From Prinsepia uniflora (lineage: Eukaryota > Streptophyta > Magnoliopsida > Rosales > Rosaceae): DNA of 64,000 bases. Made by a program: the position numbers and the translations under genes. Position 1 is the stretch's first letter. Every line of letters starts with the position of its first letter. This document shows positions 57,685 to 64,000 of this stretch, piece by piece. A model generated the notes under the pieces. It was not told where the DNA came from, searched no databases, and saw only the letters and a list, made by a program, of their open reading frames with translations. The stretch spans positions 33,404,716 through 33,468,715 of the forward strand of contig CM064874.1 of NCBI GenBank assembly GCA_032719365.1, in the 5' to 3' direction.

Positions 57685-57895
57685 TATCCGAGTCTTTAAA
57701 CTCCCGAGTCTTTAAACTCAATCCAGGCCTTAATCATATCCGAGTCTTTAAACTCCCGAGTCTTTAAACTCAAGGCCTACGGGGGAAAATCAATATATAT
57801 CCGAGTCTTTAAACTCCCGAGTCTTTAAACTCAATCCGGGTCTTTAAACCCAATCCGGCTGGTCCCCCGTCACATATATCCGGGTCTTTAAACCC
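57685..57895. repeat. Palindromic-unit array in the G2 3' LTR
   Basis: GAGTCTTTAAACTC occurs in three tandem pairs (16-bp internal spacing) plus GGGTCTTTAAACCC twice, the complement of the sL1 array with the same pair layout. The inverted motifs TGTGAGTGGAC (57438-57448) and GTCCACTCACA (58344-58354) lie outside it. Confidence 0.9.
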
Positions 57896-60211
57896 AATAA
57901 TCAGATCCAGCAAATCCAATCCCAAAACCATTTGAAAACCATTTACCAATCCACATCCAAACCCGAATCCGAAATCACTGGTCTGATACCCTTCCGGCAT
58001 CCAGAACCGTCATTCCGAACCCAAATCCGGAAATTCACTTTCCAACGTTAAAACCAACTTCCATTCCCGAAATCCGTTTCTAAAACCACAAACCTTGATC
58101 ATTGAAATCATGTTCCAAAACCCACTTATAACCATTAGAAATCACTTATCAATTGAAATCCCAAAACCATAGCATATGTTCCGGAAACCAACCATTTCTC
58201 GTAAAACGTACTAAAAACCAATTTCCTCGAAAAACGTGTAATAATGTAAAACCAACCAAACATATTCGATAAACATAAAATCATGATTAAAACCATAAGA
58301 CAATTATAGAAAACAGTTATGCATGCTCGAGTTTAGAGAAGAGGTCCACTCACAGTACTGAGCCCTACTCGCGTCCCGAACGTCCAGCCCGTTCCTCGGC
58401 TTCCTCGGGAAATCCCGATCCTGTCAAACACCGTCAAATTACGTCACTAATACATCTACCAACACTCTCCTAAATTTCCTCAAACATCCCCGAACCGAAG
58501 ACCTAGAACCCCGGGACCCTAAACCTTCACCCTCGCGGAACTAAACTCAAACGACTTCCGATTAACCCGAAACCAACTCCATTAAACTCAACACAACTCC
58601 TAGACCAAAAGTCAAGTTGACTGTTTCTCCCAGAACCGCCGCACGCGCCTCCACGCGCCGCCCAAAGTGGCTGCGCGTGGCCCCACGCGCCAGCTACAGT
58701 ACCGTCTTCAACCCGTGTTGAACCGGCCGTCGCAGGCTGAACCGGCGAGACTTGATCTCCGCCGTCCGGCCACCAATTCTATCCCTTCTTTCACCTGTAG
58801 CTTCGTCCTGACCTGCCCTATCTCTTCCCGTACCCCGTTCACCTCGACACGGCCTCTACACCGTCGACTGAAGCTCGAAATCAAACGGCCTACATCCCCT
58901 GTTTCACCACTCCTCAGCTCCGGTCACCTCCCGTCACGGTGGTGACACCAGACGGTCCCTATGACCTCACTGAATCTAGACCAACACCCCTATACCGTCG
59001 ACTCAGCCCCTACCTACACGACTCGCCGTTTGAACCCACGGCCAAAACAGAGTACTGAAGGTCCCTCCGTCGTGCCCTCCACCACCGTGCACCACCCATC
59101 ACGGCAGCACACTCAAACGATCCCTAGGACCATCAGGAGTCTCACCCTAACCTCCAACTCCCTCGACTCTAGCCCTAGACTCACGACTTTCAAATTGAAT
59201 TTTCACGGCAAAACAGGGCAAAGAAACCTTACCCTTCGATTGCAGCTCCGCCGTGCGCACTGCCGCCTACCACGGTGGTCGTTGGACTCCTTGCAGTCTC
59301 CTCAGCCTCCCCTGGCCTTGGTTTGCCTCGCCTCACGGCGTAGCCACCACCTCAACCTCACAGCTCCCTGTTTCTCCCCAAAATTCCTCCACACCTCCGC
59401 CGTGCCGCCGTGCACGATTGCACCTCCAATTCACGGCCACCAGCTCCGCCTTGCCTCACTAACACACTCACAACTCCCTATTTACTCACCCTTGCACCCA
59501 GATCGATCAACTGATCCCAAACTCTCACCCTCTGTTCTCTGTGTTAGTCGAAGAACAACACACACACACGGGTTCACCCAAATAGCTAGGACCGTGAACA
59601 CACGGGATTCCACCAGAATCCTCTAGTCCTTCAACACGTGTCACCATCCCTCAAACTTTATCCCATCTGTTTAAACCTCAGCCGTCCATTCTTTTCCTCT
59701 GTGCACAAATCCCAATGTGCCACAATGACCAAAATACCCTTCTTTTTAACACATTTTTACGGTTCTACCGAAACTTCCTAGACCCGTAACTCTCACCTCG
59801 TAAGTCCGATGAACACGTGCCGCCTGTCATCGAACTCAGGACGACAAGAACTATCTAACCATCCTAGGTCAACCTACCAAAACTCGATTATTCGAAAAGT
59901 CAACTATTCCCCCTACTTTACCCAAATTACGGTTAAGCCCTCAACCTTCCGAACATCACAACTTCCTCCTCGGATGTCGGAATCGGGCGTGCCACCAGCC
60001 TAAGGATTCGTGACAACCTCAACTACGTTCCGGTCACTGGTCAATCCCCAATTGACCACCCGAAATAAAAGTCAACATTTTTGCCCAAAGCAGGGGGCAA
60101 AATCATCATTCTAGGTTCCCGGACCCCTCGGGACCACCTAACCCTTGATTAACCTTACTAATCACACCTTAATCACTCTACTAATCCCAATTCTCGGGAC
60201 GGGTTGTTACA

Positions 60212-60680
60212 ATCTACCCACCTAAAAAGAATTTCGTCCCCGAAATTCCACAGCTAGTCCCCGACACCTAGGGTCTCCTAAGGAACAACCTCTCCTAGGT
60301 TTCCTGTCTATCATCTCCACCTTGGGTATTTCACTCCATCCCCAACTACTGTTACCACAGCCAACCCTAGCTATGTAACAACTACATGGTGTACGCAAGG
60401 GAAACTCTATGAACAGAAAACAAAGGTATTATACAATACCTCATGTCACAATACCCGACAGAAGTCATAGAGTACATCCTCGTATACAACCACCCATCTC
60501 CCTCGGCTACTACTCCGGCCACGGTCGGACTAACGTCACAAAGTCCTAAAGGCAAACTCTAGCTTGTGGGTTCTCTCCTTCAATAGGCTCAGATCGATCA
60601 ATTATAGTCACTCCTTTCCTATACTTCCCGTCAACCTGCTACGGAACTTACTGTACACTCCAAGTCCTCTAGGAAAACTC
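60212..60680 (-). mobile_element. G2 3' non-coding interior with polypurine tract
   Basis: Minus strand AGGTGGGTAGAT lies directly before the LTR start TGTAACAACC. The remainder matches 54093-54590 of G1 closely and shows no protein text, so both copies share the same gag-to-LTR spacer where pol should be. Confidence 0.8.
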
Positions 60681-61785
60681 CTAGACTCTACCCCGAAATC
60701 CAAAAACCAAACCAACAGAACAACCAAAAGTGAAACAAGTACCTGTCTCCGTATCTGGTGTCGACTGACCCTCCTGCTGAGTCATCGAGAACACCCGGGC
60801 CTGAGATCCTGACGCTCTACCACGTCCCCTCGAACTACTCGTGGCTGTGCCACCACCTCCTCTAGTGCCCGCTATCCCTGATGCTGTACTCTGTCCGGAC
60901 TCCGCTACTCCTCTACCTACACCACCTTCCTGTGGCAACAGTGGACACTCACGTCGGAAATGACCTCGCTCCCCGCAGTAGAAACACACATTCCAGCCTG
61001 GTCCACTGCTCGGTCTCCCTGTGGACGCTACCGATGTCGCACTCGCTTGCGGAGTCGGCGGTGCTCGGTAACCCCAAAATCCTGAACTCTGGGCACTACC
61101 AGGCCTACCAAAACGATCATCGCCCGACGAGGACGATCCACCGAAATTACCTCTTTTCGGTGTCCGCTGGCTCGAAGCTCCAGGAATAGAAGGTTCCCGG
61201 CGTCGCACCGGCAAACTAGCCTCAACTCGCACCGCAGCATCCGACAAGTCTCGAAGGGTAGCAAAAGATCCAGCTGTCACTACGGCTCGAATCTCACCGC
61301 GCAAACCCAACTCAAACCTACGGCACTTCTCGGCTTCAGTGGCCACAAAAGCAGGAGCAAACCGAGACAACATCTGGAACTTCCGTTCATACTCTGCCAC
61401 TGTCATATTCCCCTGCTGGAGCTGCAGAAACTCCGCCTCCTTGGCATCCCGGAAAGAACGAGGATAATACTGCTCCAGAAACCGTTCCCTGAACGTCTCC
61501 CAGGTCACACTATGGACATCCCAGCCAGACAACTCGAGGGTATACCACCACTCGTACGCCGCACCATCCAGTAAAAATGCAGCCAACAATACTCGCTCCT
61601 CCGGCGGACAATGCATCACCGCAAAAATCCGCTCAAGTCGGGTAATCCACCTCTGGGCTTCCTCAGGATCAGCCCCCACCACTAAAAGTAGTAGCCCCGA
61701 GCCGCTGGGCTCGCTCAATCGTGGCACTCTCCGTCTCTCTGGCTACTTCTTCAGGTTGTGGAGAGGGTCTACGTCTCGGAGGCAT
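60681..61785 (-). pseudogene. G2 Gag (Ty3/gypsy), nearly complete, one frameshift
   Basis: The start is ATG 61783-61785 (MPPRRRPSPQPEEVARETES). At about 61678 a G run has one extra base, shifting the frame between GATTFSGG and ADPEEAQRWITRLERIF. Then follow the capsid block (DGAAYEWWYTLELSGWD, RFLEQYYPRSF, EYERKFQMLSRFAPAF, FELGLRGEIRAVVTAG), a Ser/Gly/Arg-rich linker, and the CCHC knuckle CFYCGERGHFRREC. It ends shortly after RVFSMTQQEGQSTPDTETGT, which in autonomous relatives leads into the protease. About 370 residues, usual for this Gag type. Apart from the homopolymer shift it looks only recently inactivated. Confidence 0.88.
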
Positions 61786-61878
61786 CGTCAACCGCACGCT
61801 GAAAGAGGCATAGAAGTAGTCAAACAACTGAAACACAACCTCACAAACCGACAGACCCAACAAACTCGACAAACCTAT

Positions 61879-61890
61879 GCTCTGATACCA
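61879..61890 (-). other. G2 primer-binding site (initiator tRNA-Met)
   Basis: The minus strand reads TGGTATCAGAGC, a full match to the Met-type primer site, two bases inside the LTR end. Confidence 0.92.
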
Positions 61891-61892
61891 AT

Positions 61893-63078
61893 TGTCAGGA
61901 CCCACCCCGGTTTCACCCCGAAACCCGAGGTAAATCCCGCTCCCGTCTGACTCCCCGACGCAATACTCAAGTAAAACGCACTCGAACCCGGTCAAACGCA
62001 GGAGTAATTACAAAATATCCCAACCTTATCGTTTACAGAGCATAGCACTAAATTACGAAGAAAATAAAAACCGATAAAGTACACGCACACAGAAGCCTTT
62101 AACTCTCCTAGGATCCCTCACGTCACTTCTATGCCTTGGACACTGCCTCGACGTCAAGACCCCGCGCTAGCTCCACAACCTGGAGGGCAATTAAAACAGG
62201 AAATGTGAGTGGACCAGAAAGTACAAAAGTTCAAAAACCATTTTATAAGAAAACCGAGTTAAACCCTCCGTTTTGAAACCACATGCATAACCAGTAGTTA
62301 TAAACACATTAATAAAAGAATCATTCTTAAACATCATAAGAAACAGAAACACTATAAAATATCATAAGGAACCACAACATGAGTATCAGAAAACTGTATC
62401 ATAATCCATGAACATTAACTCATAAATGTCCCGATCAAACCTGCTGGATCTATCCGAGTCTTTAAACTCCCGAGTCTTTAAACTCAATCCAGGCCTTAAT
62501 CATATCCGAGTCTTTAAACTCCCGAGTCTTTAAACTCAAGGCCTACGGGGGAAAATCAATATATATCCGAGTCTTTAAACTCCCGAGTCTTTAAACTCAA
62601 TCCGGGTCTTTAAACCCAATCCGGCCGGTCCCCCGTCAAATATATCCGGGTCTTTAAACCCAATAACCAGATCCAGCAAATCCAATCCAAATCTTTTGTA
62701 AAACCATTGTCCATTTCCATATCCAAATCCGAATTCGAAATCCCCGGTCCGACGCCCTTCCGGCATCCCGAACCGTCATTCCGAACCCAAATCCGGAAAT
62801 TCACTTTTCAACCTTTAACCAAAGTCCAATTGTCAATTTCGATTTCAAAACCAACCCTTTCTCAAAATCATGTTCCAAAATCCATTTATAATCATTAGAA
62901 ATCATTTACCATTTGAAATCTCAAAACCATAACATTATAACCAGAAATCAACCTTTTATCGTAAAACGTGCCAAATACCGTATTTTCTCGAAAAATGTGC
63001 AATTATGTAAAATCACATCATAAATCCAATAATCATGAAATCAAATATATAAAAAAAAGTATAGAAAATAATTATGCA
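61893..63078 (-). mobile_element. G2 5' LTR, partial and mosaic
   Basis: From 61893 to about 62630 it is almost identical to the start of the G2 3' LTR (57127-57865). From about 62635 to 63078 it instead follows the G1 LTR (51745-52185), including AATCTTTTGTAAAACCATTG and CCGAATTCGAAATCC, which the G2 3' LTR lacks. It contains the palindromic array at 62450-62660. It is interrupted at 63079 after ATGCA. Confidence 0.85.
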
Positions 63079-64000
63079 TGACAGGACCCATCCCAATCCC
63101 TCCGGGATTAACGTGGGATGACCCTATTCCCGTCTGACACGAAGTGTCAGACAAGGGATATTTCCAACCTATGCCCTACCGGGCTATCAGAGTACGCCAG
63201 GATCCGGAGGAGGCATGTGATATCTCGATCTCTGCTACAGTCCACATCCGCTGTCAACCTGAAGGGTATTAAAAACAGAAAGACTGTGAGTGGACAAAAA
63301 TAAAGAATTTATAAAAACATTTCCATCAAAGACATTTATACCCTCCACTAAAAAGCATGCATGCATAGTAAAACCATTTATTCAAACACATATGTTTAAA
63401 CAACCAGAAATAGGGTCACAACCCCAAATTTCGTAAATACAAGTCACACGAGCTCTTGCCCAAAACCATTTACAGAAAACCATAACACATTGAACATATG
63501 TGGGATCTCAACCCAAATCCATTTATCATTATAAACACAATTTCCCAAAACCAATTGAAATCATGTTTATCCATTATATTTCATATCCAGAACCTGTCAC
63601 GGCAAGATAAAGCTACACGTGTGCTAACCGGGGTCTCAAACCCAAGTCTCTCCAGGGTCCACCCAGGTCAATGTCCGTAGATCAATGACCCTCCCTGAAG
63701 GTAACGAACCATGCCCATCCTGAGAGTAAGGAACCCAACTGGGGGGGGACTCCACTCAGTTAGTGCTCCGTGACTACTCCGGGGTCCACCCAGGCCAACG
63801 ACCCTCCCCGGAGGAGACAATCATATATAAAGGATGGAATATGAAAAACCTTTTGAAATCATTCTTGAAACCTTTCAAGGATTCATGCCCGGCCCCCATA
63901 AACCGTCATGAACTATAAAATCCTTTCATGGGTTCATGCCGGTTCCCATAAACCGTCATGACCAGTAAATCCATTTCAAGGGTTCATTCCGGTTTCCATA
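63079..64000 (-). mobile_element. LTR inserted in the G2 5' LTR, running off the window
   Basis: It begins TGACAGGACCCATCCC, with CCTCCGGGATTAACG following, in minus orientation. It contains AAGGGTATTAAAA (about 63262), CTGTGAGTGGAC (about 63282), TTATACCCTCC and GCATGCATGC (about 63356). The 3' text matches the R3/sL2 LTR type (CATCCGCTGTCAACCTGAAGG). The far end is not in the window. Confidence 0.85.
63872..64000. repeat. Minisatellite, period about 52 bp, at the window edge
   Basis: Units begin CTTTCAAGGATTCATGCC (about 63875), CTTTCATGGGTTCATGCC (about 63926) and ATTTCAAGGGTTCATTCC (about 63978). The first two contain CCCATAAACCGTCATGA. At least two and a half units are present and the array may continue. 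Confidence 0.8.

Larger units (their letters stand above)
57127..63078 (-). mobile_element. G2: gag-only large-LTR gypsy element (3' LTR, interior, part of 5' LTR)
   Basis: The 3' LTR is 57127-60211 (3085 bp, TGTCAGGACCC ... GGGTTGTTACA). The interior is 60212-61892 (1681 bp), running purine tract, 3' non-coding, gag, leader, primer site. The 5' LTR is 61893-63078, where another LTR interrupts it. There is no protease, RT, RNase H or integrase. LTR length and gag type suggest the Del/Tekay-like branch of plant Ty3/gypsy; that placement is inference. Confidence 0.9.

Overview
The window is repeat-dominated nuclear DNA from a flowering plant, most likely a dicot. The evidence is plant-type Ty3/gypsy LTR retrotransposons with initiator-Met primer-binding sites, Cassandra elements carrying a 5S-rRNA-like segment, and a plant type-I pectin methylesterase. 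No intact host gene is visible. Nearly all of the sequence is LTR retrotransposon DNA nested inside other LTR retrotransposon DNA, and I can follow the order of insertion from target-site duplications (TSDs).

Layout. (1) 1-~10030: a decayed, plus-strand Ty3/gypsy element of Tat type. It keeps gag, protease, RT and integrase scraps, an antisense 'putative gypsy type transposon' ORF and a probable 3' LTR. A 3.07-kb solo LTR (4255-7323, TSD CGGTA) sits in the antisense ORF. (2) ~10030-13281: AT-rich DNA with a foldback (10640-10860) and a 480-bp foldback element (12391-12870). (3) 13282-39639: a minus-strand pectinesterase pseudogene cut in two by one 24.9-kb block, element R1 (13572-38445). R1 has ~3-kb LTRs at both ends, a Met primer site and a largely non-coding interior. 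Its left LTR holds a solo LTR (13752-16516). Its interior holds an LTR element (19787-~23945) and a tandem array of four Cassandra LTRs (25274-26602). Its right LTR holds a second Cassandra block (30670-37454, TSD TCACA), which itself holds two solo LTRs (31007-33844, TSD CTGGG; 34321-37269, TSD ATGAG). (4) 39640-~41060: the region upstream of the pectinesterase, with a 166-bp tandem duplication. (5) ~41060-64000: a second nest. Element R4 is interrupted by R3 (46430-57126), a tandem LTR-interior-LTR-interior-LTR with an 846-bp non-coding interior. R3 is interrupted by two gag-only elements, G1 (51023-55539, truncated) and G2 (57127-63078+). G2 is interrupted by another LTR that runs off the window at 64000.

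Shared theme. Most of the large LTRs (2.8-3.1 kb) form one extended family. They share extended inverted termini, U3 modules built around GGCACG, an inverted TGTGAGTGGAC / GTCCACTCACA pair, and arrays of short palindromes just upstream of a TATA-like box. Few copies encode protein. G1 and G2 carry gag but lose pol at the same point, so this looks like a successful non-autonomous family mobilised in trans. Subfamily and lineage names are inferences from motif recognition; no database search was possible.
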